Assembly: GCA_017435385.1 (NCBI GenBank)
Contig: JAFSFB010000018.1
Location: 1-62,220, forward strand
DNA from: Clostridia bacterium
GTDB lineage: Bacteria > Bacillota > Clostridia > Oscillospirales > Acutalibacteraceae
Length of the DNA: 62,220 bases
Direction of reading: 5' to 3'
How positions within the stretch are numbered: position 1 is the first letter of the stretch; each line of letters starts with the position of its first letter. The notes below the pieces were generated by a model, which saw only the letters and a list, made by a program, of their open reading frames with translations, made no database searches and was not told the origin of the DNA. Below are positions 46,076-54,857 of the stretch, piece by piece. Made by a program: the position numbers and the translations under genes.

Positions 46076-47245
46076 ATGAAGAAAAAAATACTTATAGTAT
46101 TAAATCATCTGACAATCGGCGGTGTCCAAAAAACGCTTGTAACTGCCTCAAAGGTTTTCGACTATGAGAAATATGATATTACAATTTATCTCCGAAAAAA
46201 CCGAACCGATTTGCTTCCCTATATAGACGACCGGGCAAATATAATTATCAACACCGACAATCATCATTATTACAGAAAACCGTATTGCGTTATTCTGCAG
46301 ATTATGATTTGGCTTTTTAGCATTTTGAACTATAAATCATTGGTAAAAAAATCAGAAGATAAGCTAAAGCATATCGTAACGAACTATAGCATGAAAAACG
46401 AGTACAAGAAGTATTTTAAAAACGACTTTTACGATACCGCAATTGCATATGTTCATGGATATCCTGCTCTTTTTGTCAATAAATATGTTCACGCAAACAA
46501 AAAAATTATTTTCTTTCGGGAAAGTGAAGATTCTTTGCATGAGATTCACAAGGAAATAATCGAAGATTTTGATAAAGTGTTGGCATTACATGAATCGCAT
46601 AAAGATTTGATTGCTCAATGGTATCCTTCAATAAAAGAGAGGATTGAAATTTTAGAAAACTACACCGATAAAAAATCTATTGTTGACCAAAGTAAAGCTT
46701 TTGATGTGAAAACGCAGAATAACAAAATCTTATTATGTTCGTGCGGGCGAATTGAAAAAGTAAAAGGGTTTGACTTAGCTGTAGATGCAGCAAAACACCT
46801 TAAAGAACGCAGTCAGGACTTCATATGGTACTTTGTCGGAGACGGTTCAGAAAGAGCGGATATAGAAGAAAAAATAAAGCAATATGACCTGTGTAAACAC
46901 ATAGTAATTACAGGAATGAAAAAAAATCCGTATCCATTTATTTCTGCATGTGATATATATGTGCAACCGTCTTATGCAGAATCTTTGGGTAACACAATGG
47001 TAGAAGCAAACAAACTGAATAAACCTGTTGTTTCTACATCGACTGTCGGAGGAAATAAACTCATAATAAATGAATATAACGGTTTGCTTTGTGATACAAA
47101 TGCTCAATCGCTTGCGCAAGCCATACTTAAACTCATTTCGGACCCTGAACTCCGAAGAAAAATAACAGATCATTTACAAAACGCTGATTACTCTAAGGAA
47201 TTGCAAAAATATAAAGAACAATGGGAGAATGTTTTGGAGGGGTGA
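46076..47245 (+). CDS. GT4 glycosyltransferase, start of the AT-rich segment
   Basis: This 389-residue GT-B enzyme has HLTIGGVQKTL at the N-terminus and AESLGNTMVEANKLNKPVV near 300-318 (E-x7-E). Codon use shifts here toward A/T-ending codons compared with the genes before it, suggesting a different origin. The ATG immediately follows the previous stop. Function as a glycosyltransferase is clear from the fold motifs; donor and acceptor are not. Confidence 0.87.
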   Translation: MKKKILIVLNHLTIGGVQKTLVTASKVFDYEKYDITIYLRKNRTDLLPYIDDRANIIINTDNHHYYRKPYCVILQIMIWLFSILNYKSLVKKSEDKLKHIVTNYSMKNEYKKYFKNDFYDTAIAYVHGYPALFVNKYVHANKKIIFFRESEDSLHEIHKEIIEDFDKVLALHESHKDLIAQWYPSIKERIEILENYTDKKSIVDQSKAFDVKTQNNKILLCSCGRIEKVKGFDLAVDAAKHLKERSQDFIWYFVGDGSERADIEEKIKQYDLCKHIVITGMKKNPYPFISACDIYVQPSYAESLGNTMVEANKLNKPVVSTSTVGGNKLIINEYNGLLCDTNAQSLAQAILKLISDPELRRKITDHLQNADYSKELQKYKEQWENVLEG

Positions 47246-47249
47246 AAAA

Positions 47250-48308
47250 ATGAAATTCAGCATACTTGTTCCCGTATATAATGTTGAGAAGTATCTTGAG
47301 CAGTGTGTTGAATCTCTGCTCAACCAGACCTACAAAGGAGATTGCGAAATTATCCTCGTTGACGACGGCTCAACAGATTCATCGGGTGTTATTTGCGACA
47401 GATATGCAGAAAACAACCCCGATAAAATCAGGGTTGTTCATAAAGAAAACGGCGGACATACCTCTGCAAGACTCGAAGCGATAAAAAATGCAACAGGCGA
47501 ATACAGCCTTTTCTGCGATTCCGACGATTTCGTTGAGTGCAGTCTGCTTGAAACCGTCAACGCTGTGCTTGACGATAATCCCAATACCGATATGGTCATG
47601 TATTCTTTTTGTTATTATGAAAACGGCAAAAAGAGGCCTCGCAACCTCTCGGTGTTTGACGGGACAGAAATTTTTGAAGGTCCTGCAAAGAAAAAACTTT
47701 ACGATCTTCTTATCACAACACCGTATATAAATTCTTTATGTACCAAAGCAATAAAAACGGCACTCCTGAAAAACGACACTACAGATTATAGCATCCTTAA
47801 AAATACAGACATCGCAGAAGATGCCTATGTGGTTTCTTATCTTGTAACCAAATGTTCCAAAATCATCAACATCAATAAGCCGTTATATAATTACAGAACT
47901 AACAGAAAAAGCATTTCCCGTTCTTATAATCCGCAAAAAATCGAAAGAAAGAATACGCTTTTTTTATATCAGAGATTTATTGAGCTTCTTCCTGCCTGGG
48001 AGATGGATAGCGAAGAAAACATAAATAAAATATACGGTGCGTGTTTTGACAAAGCAATGTATCTTTTCTGTATGCATTACGAACATGCCGCAACCAAGAA
48101 AAACCGAAAAAAGGTTCTTGAATATAATTGGAGTTCAATGCTTTTTGACGCAATTATTGAAAATCCGCAAAAATTCGGAAGCCACAATAGTATTAAGCTT
48201 TACAGAATGATTTTAAATAATAATTACCTATTGATTAATTTGCACTTTATCCGAAAGAAAGTATACCGTATTTTAAAGAAGATAAAAAGAGCAATCAAAG
48301 AGGTGTAA
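47250..48308 (+). CDS. GT2 family glycosyltransferase
   Basis: ATG 47250 (MKFSILVPVYN) is chosen because GGAGGGG lies directly upstream; a frame-compatible ATG at 47229 overlaps the previous gene. The 352-residue enzyme has DDGSTDSSGVICDRY near 40 and FCDSDDFV near 92. The C-terminal part is Lys-rich and AT-rich. The first 100 residues resemble the GT2 at 43875. Confidence 0.9.
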   Translation: MKFSILVPVYNVEKYLEQCVESLLNQTYKGDCEIILVDDGSTDSSGVICDRYAENNPDKIRVVHKENGGHTSARLEAIKNATGEYSLFCDSDDFVECSLLETVNAVLDDNPNTDMVMYSFCYYENGKKRPRNLSVFDGTEIFEGPAKKKLYDLLITTPYINSLCTKAIKTALLKNDTTDYSILKNTDIAEDAYVVSYLVTKCSKIININKPLYNYRTNRKSISRSYNPQKIERKNTLFLYQRFIELLPAWEMDSEENINKIYGACFDKAMYLFCMHYEHAATKKNRKKVLEYNWSSMLFDAIIENPQKFGSHNSIKLYRMILNNNYLLINLHFIRKKVYRILKKIKRAIKEV

Positions 48309-48316
48309 TGTCTTAA

Positions 48317-49333
48317 ATGAAGATTGAAAAAGGTCTCGTTTCTGTTATAATGAGCAACTATAACACGCCCGAAGAATTTCTCAGACCTGCTATCGAAAGC
48401 ATTTTAAACCAAACATATCAGAATTTTGAATTTATAATTATTGACGACTGTTCAACTGATAATTCTTTATCAATAATCGAGTCATATACAGATGACAGGA
48501 TAAGAATTATAAGGAATTTTCAGAATCTCGGTATAACAAAATCACTTAACAAAGGTCTTGCTGTTGCAAAAGGTGAATTTGTTGCCAGAATGGATGCCGA
48601 TGATATTTCTGTTGAAACTCGCTTTAAAAAACAAGTTGAGTTTCTTGAAAGCCATCCCGATCATATAGTATGCGGAACGGGAATTGAACTTATTGGCGAT
48701 TGGCAATCAAAACATGCCAACAAGTTTATTTGCAGAGAAATTCCTGACAAGGAAACTTTTCAAATCCATCTTCTTTTTGGAAATTATCCAAATATCGTAC
48801 ATCCCTCCGCTATGTTCAACCATAACCTTTTGCTGAAAAACAATATTACCTATAATGAGAATTATCCGCTTGCGCAGGATTACCGTATGTGGGTAAGCTG
48901 CAGCAAAGTTGCGGAATGCACAAATATCTCAGAAACACTTCTTTATTATCGCATTCACAGCAAGGCTGTTTCAAATGACAAAAAAGAACTGCAAAGAAAA
49001 ATTGCAATTCAAATAATGCAGGAGCAACTCGATAAACTTCATATTGAATTAGGTGAAGAATACGAAGATATTCACAAAGATTTTCTTTTCGGTCGCAAGC
49101 CATATGATATTAAAATAAAAAAATGGATAAAAACTCTTTTAATCCAAAACAGAAAATATAAAATTTATGATCAAAAGAAAATGAAAAAGATCCTTTGGAA
49201 AAAATGGGCGGAGATATCATATTACGGTATTGCGAAAGCCCCCAAAATTGGTGTAGCAATTAAAATCGCAATGAATATTTCACCTGCATATTATTTTCAG
49301 TTGTTTAGGCTTTGGAGAACCAGAAAAAAATAA
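48317..49333 (+). CDS. GT2 family glycosyltransferase
   Basis: This 338-residue GT-A enzyme has VSVIMSNYNTPEEFL, DDCSTDNSLSII near 40 and ARMDADDIS near 92. HPSAMFNHNLLLK near 160 and AQDYRMW near 185 are the usual downstream motifs of this subgroup (AmsE/WaaV-like). AGAGGTG lies eleven bases before the ATG. The last 60 residues are basic. The gene is AT-rich like its neighbours. Confidence 0.9.
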   Translation: MKIEKGLVSVIMSNYNTPEEFLRPAIESILNQTYQNFEFIIIDDCSTDNSLSIIESYTDDRIRIIRNFQNLGITKSLNKGLAVAKGEFVARMDADDISVETRFKKQVEFLESHPDHIVCGTGIELIGDWQSKHANKFICREIPDKETFQIHLLFGNYPNIVHPSAMFNHNLLLKNNITYNENYPLAQDYRMWVSCSKVAECTNISETLLYYRIHSKAVSNDKKELQRKIAIQIMQEQLDKLHIELGEEYEDIHKDFLFGRKPYDIKIKKWIKTLLIQNRKYKIYDQKKMKKILWKKWAEISYYGIAKAPKIGVAIKIAMNISPAYYFQLFRLWRTRKK

Positions 49334-49371
49334 TACTCTATAAATATGCTTTTATGTTTGGAGGAATCATC

Positions 49372-50577
49372 TTGAAACATATAGTATTTGTCATCGGTAA
49401 TTATAAAAACGGAGGCGTCGCACGAAGATCCACAAATATCGCAAATCAACTTGCAAAAGCGGGATACGACTGCACAATACTGGTAACCGGAGAAATGTCT
49501 GAAACAGTATTCTTTGAAGTTCATGAAAATGTTAAAATCGAAGAATTAAAAAAATACCAAATAAGCAATCAGACAAATGAAAGATTCAAATCGGAAGCGA
49601 AAGCGGAAAGAAAGATCAGATTATTAAAGAAAATTCAATATTTGATTCCTTTTTTCAGTAACATTTCTGAAAGGATTTCAACAAAAGTGAAGTTTTTAAG
49701 AAACGGAAAAAAACTGCTCCCTTATGTTTTATTACACAAAGACAGTATATATATCCCGTTTGGCTCGTTTTTATTAACATCGGTTATCTCCGCATTAAAT
49801 AATAAAAATGCAAAAATTATTTATGCAGAAATAAATGCGCCGGAAATAGACTTTCCCAAAAAGAAAGCTGCTAAAGCAGAATATCTTAGCGTGCTTTCAA
49901 AAATAAATTGTGCAGTTTTTCAAACGGAAGATGAAAAATCTTTTTTTAAAGGATTTATAAAAAATTCTTGTGTAATTCATAATCCGATTTCAGATAAATT
50001 GCCGGAACCTTACACAGGAAAAAGAAGAAAGACGGTTGTTAATTATTGTCGCATAGCCGAACAAAAAAATCTTAAATTACTAATAGATGCTTTCATGGTT
50101 TTCAAAAAGTCAAATCCTGATTATACTCTTGAAATATACGGCAATACCGTTGTGGAAGAAGAAAAAAATGAGTTAAAAAGGCTCATTGATTATACTAAAT
50201 CTGTTAATGCACAAGATTATGTGTTCTTTTTAAAGCCAAGAGCTGATGTGCACGAGATTGTCAAAGACTGTGCCATGTTTGTTTCTTCGTCTGACTTTGA
50301 AGGTCTTTCAAACTCAATGCTTGAAGCTATGGCAATAGGCTTACCCTGCGTTTGCACGGACTGTCTCGGCGGCGGTGCAAGAGAAATGATAAAAGACGGC
50401 GAAAACGGTCTGCTTGTTCCTATGAATAATATTGATTTACTTGTTGACGCAATGCACAGAATGGCAAATGATATTGATTTGTCCCTCAAATGCACACAAA
50501 ATGCAACCCTTATACGAAAAGAATTATCATTAGAACAAATTTCCAAAAAATGGATTAAAGTTGTTGAGTCAATATAA
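49372..50577 (+). CDS. GT4 glycosyltransferase (TTG start)
   Basis: TTG 49372 is chosen because GGAGG lies seven bases upstream; an in-frame ATG at 49312 would overlap the previous gene and has no ribosome binding site. The 401-residue enzyme has NYKNGGVARRS near the start, CRIAEQKNLKLLIDA near 225 and DFEGLSNSMLEAMAIGLP near 305-322 (E-x7-E). The motif set is close to the GT4 at 44867. A 165-base non-coding gap follows, the largest inside the locus. Confidence 0.88.
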   Translation: MKHIVFVIGNYKNGGVARRSTNIANQLAKAGYDCTILVTGEMSETVFFEVHENVKIEELKKYQISNQTNERFKSEAKAERKIRLLKKIQYLIPFFSNISERISTKVKFLRNGKKLLPYVLLHKDSIYIPFGSFLLTSVISALNNKNAKIIYAEINAPEIDFPKKKAAKAEYLSVLSKINCAVFQTEDEKSFFKGFIKNSCVIHNPISDKLPEPYTGKRRKTVVNYCRIAEQKNLKLLIDAFMVFKKSNPDYTLEIYGNTVVEEEKNELKRLIDYTKSVNAQDYVFFLKPRADVHEIVKDCAMFVSSSDFEGLSNSMLEAMAIGLPCVCTDCLGGGAREMIKDGENGLLVPMNNIDLLVDAMHRMANDIDLSLKCTQNATLIRKELSLEQISKKWIKVVESI

Positions 50578-50742
50578 CTGTTGTCATATAACGAACAAAA
50601 ATATCCTCAAAAAAGCAATATTGTAATAGCGCCAAAAATATTGCAGATACATTATTATCCGCTTGTCTGAATTAAGTTTGCTGCTAAATAAACAGAGGTA
50701 TAACAAAAAATAAGTTAATTAATACTGAGGAGAAATAATTAT

Positions 50743-51660
50743 ATGCGCTTAATTGAACAAATATATGAAACAAAGAAAAAAATCCTTGCATGGCCAAAAA
50801 AGTACTTAACTGTTAACGGATCATATACGTCCATCCTGCCTGATAAAATGTATGTTAAAAAAATGTATAAATTAAAACTTGGGAAAAAAATTAACCTTAA
50901 AAATCCTCAAGGATTCAACGAAAAACTGTGCTGGCTTAAACTTTATGATCATAAAAAAATATATACTATAATGGCCGATAAATATAAAGCGAGAGCTTAT
51001 ATTTCAGAAAAAATCGGAGATGAACATCTTATACCGCTCATCGGTGTATGGAATTCACCTGATGAAATAGATTTTGATTCTTTGCCTGATGAATTTGTTC
51101 TTAAATGCAACCACGATAACGGAGTCATCATTTGTAGTGATAAAAACAAACTTGATGTTGAAAAAGTAAAAAAAGAGCTCTTTTGCCATTTAGATAGAGA
51201 TTATTATAAAAAGCACCGCGAATGGCCATATAAAAATATACCAAGAAAAATTATTTGCGAAAAACTTTTGAAAAACTCTGACGGAAGCCAGCTTTTAGAA
51301 TATAATGTTTTTTGTTTTAACGGAGTCCCTCGGTTTTTCAAGGTAGGCAGTGTGTTACCTGACGGAACCCATGCAAAAGATTTTTATGATATTGAATGGA
51401 ATCACCTTGAGATGAAAACAGGTGCTTCGGCAGGCGACATTTTCTCTAAGCCAATTCACTACCACCAATTAATTGATTATGCCAAGAAGCTTTCAAATGA
51501 TGCAACTCATGTAAGAGTTGATTTTTATGTTTGTGATGACAAACTCTATAACGGAGAATTGACCTTTTTTTCAAATGGCGGTCATATGAACTTTACACCT
51601 GAAGAATGGGATGTTATATGGGGAAGCTATCTTACTCTCCCCCAAAAAAACAGGAGATAA
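50743..51660 (+). CDS. TupA-like ATP-grasp protein
   Basis: This 305-residue protein resembles TupA-type ATP-grasp enzymes, named after the teichuronopeptide locus of alkaliphilic Bacillus. NPQGFNEKLCWLKLYD near 56-71, DKYKAR near 82, FVLKCNHDNG near 120 and EYNVFCFNG near 200 are the visible hallmarks. ATP-grasp enzymes join a carboxylate to an amine, so it may attach an amino acid or peptide to a uronic acid such as the GalNAcA predicted upstream. GAGGAGAAAT precedes the ATG. It is AT-rich, like the five genes before it. Activity on this polysaccharide is inference. Confidence 0.82.
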   Translation: MRLIEQIYETKKKILAWPKKYLTVNGSYTSILPDKMYVKKMYKLKLGKKINLKNPQGFNEKLCWLKLYDHKKIYTIMADKYKARAYISEKIGDEHLIPLIGVWNSPDEIDFDSLPDEFVLKCNHDNGVIICSDKNKLDVEKVKKELFCHLDRDYYKKHREWPYKNIPRKIICEKLLKNSDGSQLLEYNVFCFNGVPRFFKVGSVLPDGTHAKDFYDIEWNHLEMKTGASAGDIFSKPIHYHQLIDYAKKLSNDATHVRVDFYVCDDKLYNGELTFFSNGGHMNFTPEEWDVIWGSYLTLPQKNRR

Positions 51661-51662
51661 TT

Positions 51663-52520
51663 ATGGAACAGCAAAAATGGACAACCGTTGTTAAAGCTAA
51701 CAAAAAACTTATAGATATGGACCTAAAAGGTCTGAAAAACTGCAAGGACCTTATATTCCTTTTCGTTCGCAGAACCTTCGTTTCAAAATATAAGCAAACC
51801 GTTCTCGGTCCCGCATGGGCGGTTATTCAGCCGTTTTTCACAACGGTTGTTTATTCCGTTTTCTTCGGAAACATTGCAGGACTCGGTGCATCAGGCGTGC
51901 CGAACTTTATCTTCTATCTTTCCGGTACAATCGTATGGACACTGTTCGCAAACTGTCTTACGGAAACGTCGCACACTTTCACTGCGAATTCCGCCATTCT
52001 CGGCAAGGTCTATTTCCCCCGACTTGTTATGCCTGTTTCAACAACAATATCTCAGTTTATCAGCTTCTCTATCCAGTTTGCATTCATGCTGTGTTTTATG
52101 GTATATTACCTCATCACTGATGCAGGGCTCAAACCGAATATTCTCATTGCTATGTTCCCTCTTGTCCTCATTCAGCTTGCAGTTCTCGGCATGGGCTTCG
52201 GCATGATGATCTCAGCCCTTACGACTAAATACCGTGACCTTGCAATGGTTGTCAGCTTCGGGGTTTCTCTCTGGTCATACTGCTCCCCCGTTGCTTATGA
52301 CATGTTCAGCCGTGAGCAGCTGATGAACGGCATTATTTACAAAATCTACATGCTCAATCCCGTTACGCCTGCCATTAACCTTTTCCGTTACGGCTTTCTC
52401 GGCACGGGTGAAGTGGACTGGCTGTTTTACGGCATAAGCTGGATAACAACGGCGGTTGTTGCAATTATCGGTGCGCTGATGTTCAGCAAATCCGAAAAAA
52501 CCTTTATGGATACGGTGTGA
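51663..52520 (+). CDS. wzm: Wzm-type polysaccharide ABC exporter permease
   Basis: This 285-residue permease has the ABC-2 (TagG/Wzm) fold: an N-terminal cytoplasmic part with FVRRTFVSKYKQTVLGPAW and six hydrophobic helices between about residues 55 and 275. ATG 51663 follows AGGAGATAATT. It forms the channel with the ATPase encoded next, moving an undecaprenyl-linked glycan across the cytoplasmic membrane. Base composition returns to that of the main locus here. Confidence 0.9.
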   Translation: MEQQKWTTVVKANKKLIDMDLKGLKNCKDLIFLFVRRTFVSKYKQTVLGPAWAVIQPFFTTVVYSVFFGNIAGLGASGVPNFIFYLSGTIVWTLFANCLTETSHTFTANSAILGKVYFPRLVMPVSTTISQFISFSIQFAFMLCFMVYYLITDAGLKPNILIAMFPLVLIQLAVLGMGFGMMISALTTKYRDLAMVVSFGVSLWSYCSPVAYDMFSREQLMNGIIYKIYMLNPVTPAINLFRYGFLGTGEVDWLFYGISWITTAVVAIIGALMFSKSEKTFMDTV

Positions 52521-52528
52521 GGTGCTGT

Positions 52529-53809
52529 ATGGAAGAATTGGCAATAAGAGTTGAACATGTTTCAAAGGAATACCGTCTTGGTGCAATCGGCGGAGCTACA
52601 CTCAAAGGTGAAATTCAGTCAAAGCTCGCAAAGATGTTTCACAAAGAAGACCCGAACTTAAAAATCGGCGAAAAAGCATACGGAAAAAATGAGCGTTTTC
52701 TCGCTCTCAACGATTTGTCCTTTGACATCAAGAAGGGTGAAACCGTCGGTATCATCGGCAGAAACGGTGCAGGTAAATCGACTATTCTCAAGTTGATCTG
52801 CCGTGTTACGGCGCCTACAGAAGGTAACATATATCTTAACGGCAGAATAACTTCTATGCTTGAAGTCGGAACGGGCTTTCATCCCGAGCTGACGGGCAGG
52901 GAGAATGTTTATCTCAACGGTGCCATTCTTGGCATGAGCAAGGCGGAAATCGAGAAAAAATTCGATGAGATCGTTGAGTTTTCCGAGGTCGGTCAGTTCA
53001 TTGATACACCCGTTAAAAGATATTCAAGCGGTATGAAGGTCAAGCTTGCCTTTGCCGTTGCTTCTCATCTTGACAGCGATATTATGATTATGGACGAGGT
53101 TCTCGCCGTCGGTGACATTGCCTTCCAGAATAAATGCATTGATCGCATGAAAAAGGTTGCCGAAGAAGAAGGCCGAACGATTCTTTATGTCAGCCACAAT
53201 ATGGCGACGGTCAAAAATCTTTGCAGCCGATGCGTTGTTCTTTCTCACGGTCAGGTTGCTTTTGAAGGTCCAACCGCAGAAGCTATCGCAATTTATATGC
53301 AGGATAAAAACCTCGATGATAAAACATTTTTCGATGTGTCGGGTGCAAAACGTCAACGCAAAAACAGCAACCGTCACCTTCTGAAAAATCTTCATATGTA
53401 TCAATCACCTTCAAGTGTGTTTGAATACGGGGAGATTTTTCCCTTCCGCATAGAATGGGAAAGCGAAAACTCAGATGAACGCCTGCTGATGAAGATGATC
53501 ATTAATGGTATAGATTTAACCCCCGTCGGCGTTATCTTCGGCGGTGAGTTAAAGCACTGCAAAGGGAGAAACACGGCAGAATTCAAATTTGATACCTCTT
53601 ACCTTGTCCCCGGCAAATATACGGTAGACATTATTCTTTATGATGAAGATAAATCAGGGAATATGATGTATCATGATCGTGCAACATCTATGCGCTTTAC
53701 TGTTGAGCACGGTGAAAAATCGCTTAAACTTAAACACTGGTTCAAGGACTGGGGTAACGCTGTTTTGCCCTGCATAGAACAAATCAACGGAGATGATAAC
53801 AATGTATGA
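52529..53809 (+). CDS. wzt: Wzt-type polysaccharide ABC exporter ATPase with C-terminal carbohydrate-binding domain
   Basis: ATG 52529 is chosen because GAGGTG lies just upstream; a GTG at 52517 overlaps the permease stop. The 426-residue protein has GRNGAGKST near 79-87, signature YSSGMKVKLAFA near 168 and Walker B IMIMDEVLAVGD near 190. After residue 250 or so comes a beta-sandwich region like the Wzt C-terminal domain, which in O9a-type systems reads the chain end before export. The extra domain suggests a terminal modification is recognised. The stop overlaps the CapE-like start. Confidence 0.9.
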   Translation: MEELAIRVEHVSKEYRLGAIGGATLKGEIQSKLAKMFHKEDPNLKIGEKAYGKNERFLALNDLSFDIKKGETVGIIGRNGAGKSTILKLICRVTAPTEGNIYLNGRITSMLEVGTGFHPELTGRENVYLNGAILGMSKAEIEKKFDEIVEFSEVGQFIDTPVKRYSSGMKVKLAFAVASHLDSDIMIMDEVLAVGDIAFQNKCIDRMKKVAEEEGRTILYVSHNMATVKNLCSRCVVLSHGQVAFEGPTAEAIAIYMQDKNLDDKTFFDVSGAKRQRKNSNRHLLKNLHMYQSPSSVFEYGEIFPFRIEWESENSDERLLMKMIINGIDLTPVGVIFGGELKHCKGRNTAEFKFDTSYLVPGKYTVDIILYDEDKSGNMMYHDRATSMRFTVEHGEKSLKLKHWFKDWGNAVLPCIEQINGDDNNV

Positions 53810-54848
53810 TTTCAAAGGCGAAACCTTACTTATAACCGGAGGTACGGGTTCATTCGGCAATGCCGTTCTCAACCGCTTTCTTAAAACAGATATAAAGGAA
53901 ATCCGTGTTTTTTCCCGTGATGAAAAAAAGCAGGACGATATGCGTCATGAATTTCAGGCTAAAATGCCTGAGGTTGCAGACAAGATCAAGTTCTATATAG
54001 GCGATGTGCGCAGCATTGACTCGCTCAGAGGTGCCATGGTCGGCGTTGACTATGTTTTCCACGCAGCGGCACTCAAGCAGGTCCCCTCCTGCGAGTTCTT
54101 CCCAATGGAAGCGGTCAAAACCAATGTTATCGGCACGGACAATGTGCTGACTGCCGCTGTCGACGCAGGTGTCAAGTCGGTTATCTGCCTCTCAACAGAC
54201 AAGGCGGCATATCCCATCAACGCCATGGGTATCACGAAAGCTCTTGAAGAAAGAGTTGCAACCGCAAAAGCAAGAAATGTTGATCCCGATAAAACAAAAA
54301 TCTGCTGCACACGCTACGGCAACGTGCTTTGCAGCAGAGGCTCGGTTGTTCCGCTCTGGATCGACCAGATCAAAAACGGTCAGCCCATCACCATAACCAA
54401 CCCCGACATGACCCGCTTTATCATGTCGCTTGAAGAAGCTGTTGACCTTGTTCTCTTCGCATTCAAGGAATGCGAGAGCGGCGACATTTTCGTACGCAAG
54501 GCACCTGCCTGCACGATTCAGACTCAGGCAGAAGCGGTGTGCGAGCTTTTCGGCGGCAAAAAGGAAGATATCAGGATCATCGGTATCCGTCACGGCGAGA
54601 AAATGTACGAAACGCTTCTTACAAACGAGGAATGCGCAAAGGCGGAGGATATGGGTGATTTCTTCCGTGTCCACGCAGACAACAGAACGCTCAACTATGA
54701 TAAATATTTCTCTGACGGTGATGTAAAGCGTGCTCAGCTGACCGAATTCAACAGCAACAACACAAAGCTTCTGAATGTTGAGGAAGTCAAAGAAAAGCTC
54801 CTTGAGCTTGACTATATCAGAGAAAGACTTGAAGAATTCAACGCATAA
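53802..54848 (+). CDS. capE: CapE-like UDP-GlcNAc 4,6-dehydratase/5-epimerase
   Basis: This 348-residue soluble short-chain dehydrogenase starts UDP-L-FucNAc synthesis. ITGGTGSFGNAVL near residues 10-22 binds NADP, and LSTDKAAYPINAMGITKA near 129-146 carries the catalytic residues. DEKKQDDMRHEF near 43 is typical of CapE/FnlA/WbjB. ATG 53802 (MYDFKGE) has GGAG nine bases upstream; ATG 53793 is too close to it. The product, a 4-keto-6-deoxy-L-talose-type intermediate, is passed to the CapF-like reductase (third gene) and CapG-like 2-epimerase (second gene). Confidence 0.92.
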   Translation: MYDFKGETLLITGGTGSFGNAVLNRFLKTDIKEIRVFSRDEKKQDDMRHEFQAKMPEVADKIKFYIGDVRSIDSLRGAMVGVDYVFHAAALKQVPSCEFFPMEAVKTNVIGTDNVLTAAVDAGVKSVICLSTDKAAYPINAMGITKALEERVATAKARNVDPDKTKICCTRYGNVLCSRGSVVPLWIDQIKNGQPITITNPDMTRFIMSLEEAVDLVLFAFKECESGDIFVRKAPACTIQTQAEAVCELFGGKKEDIRIIGIRHGEKMYETLLTNEECAKAEDMGDFFRVHADNRTLNYDKYFSDGDVKRAQLTEFNSNNTKLLNVEEVKEKLLELDYIRERLEEFNA

Positions 54849-54857
54849 GGTGAATTT

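Noticed and set aside
50578..50742. Internal promoter before the ATP-grasp gene
   Set aside because: TATAAC near 50700 lacks a credible -35 at the right distance; the region is AT-rich, so such matches are expected by chance.
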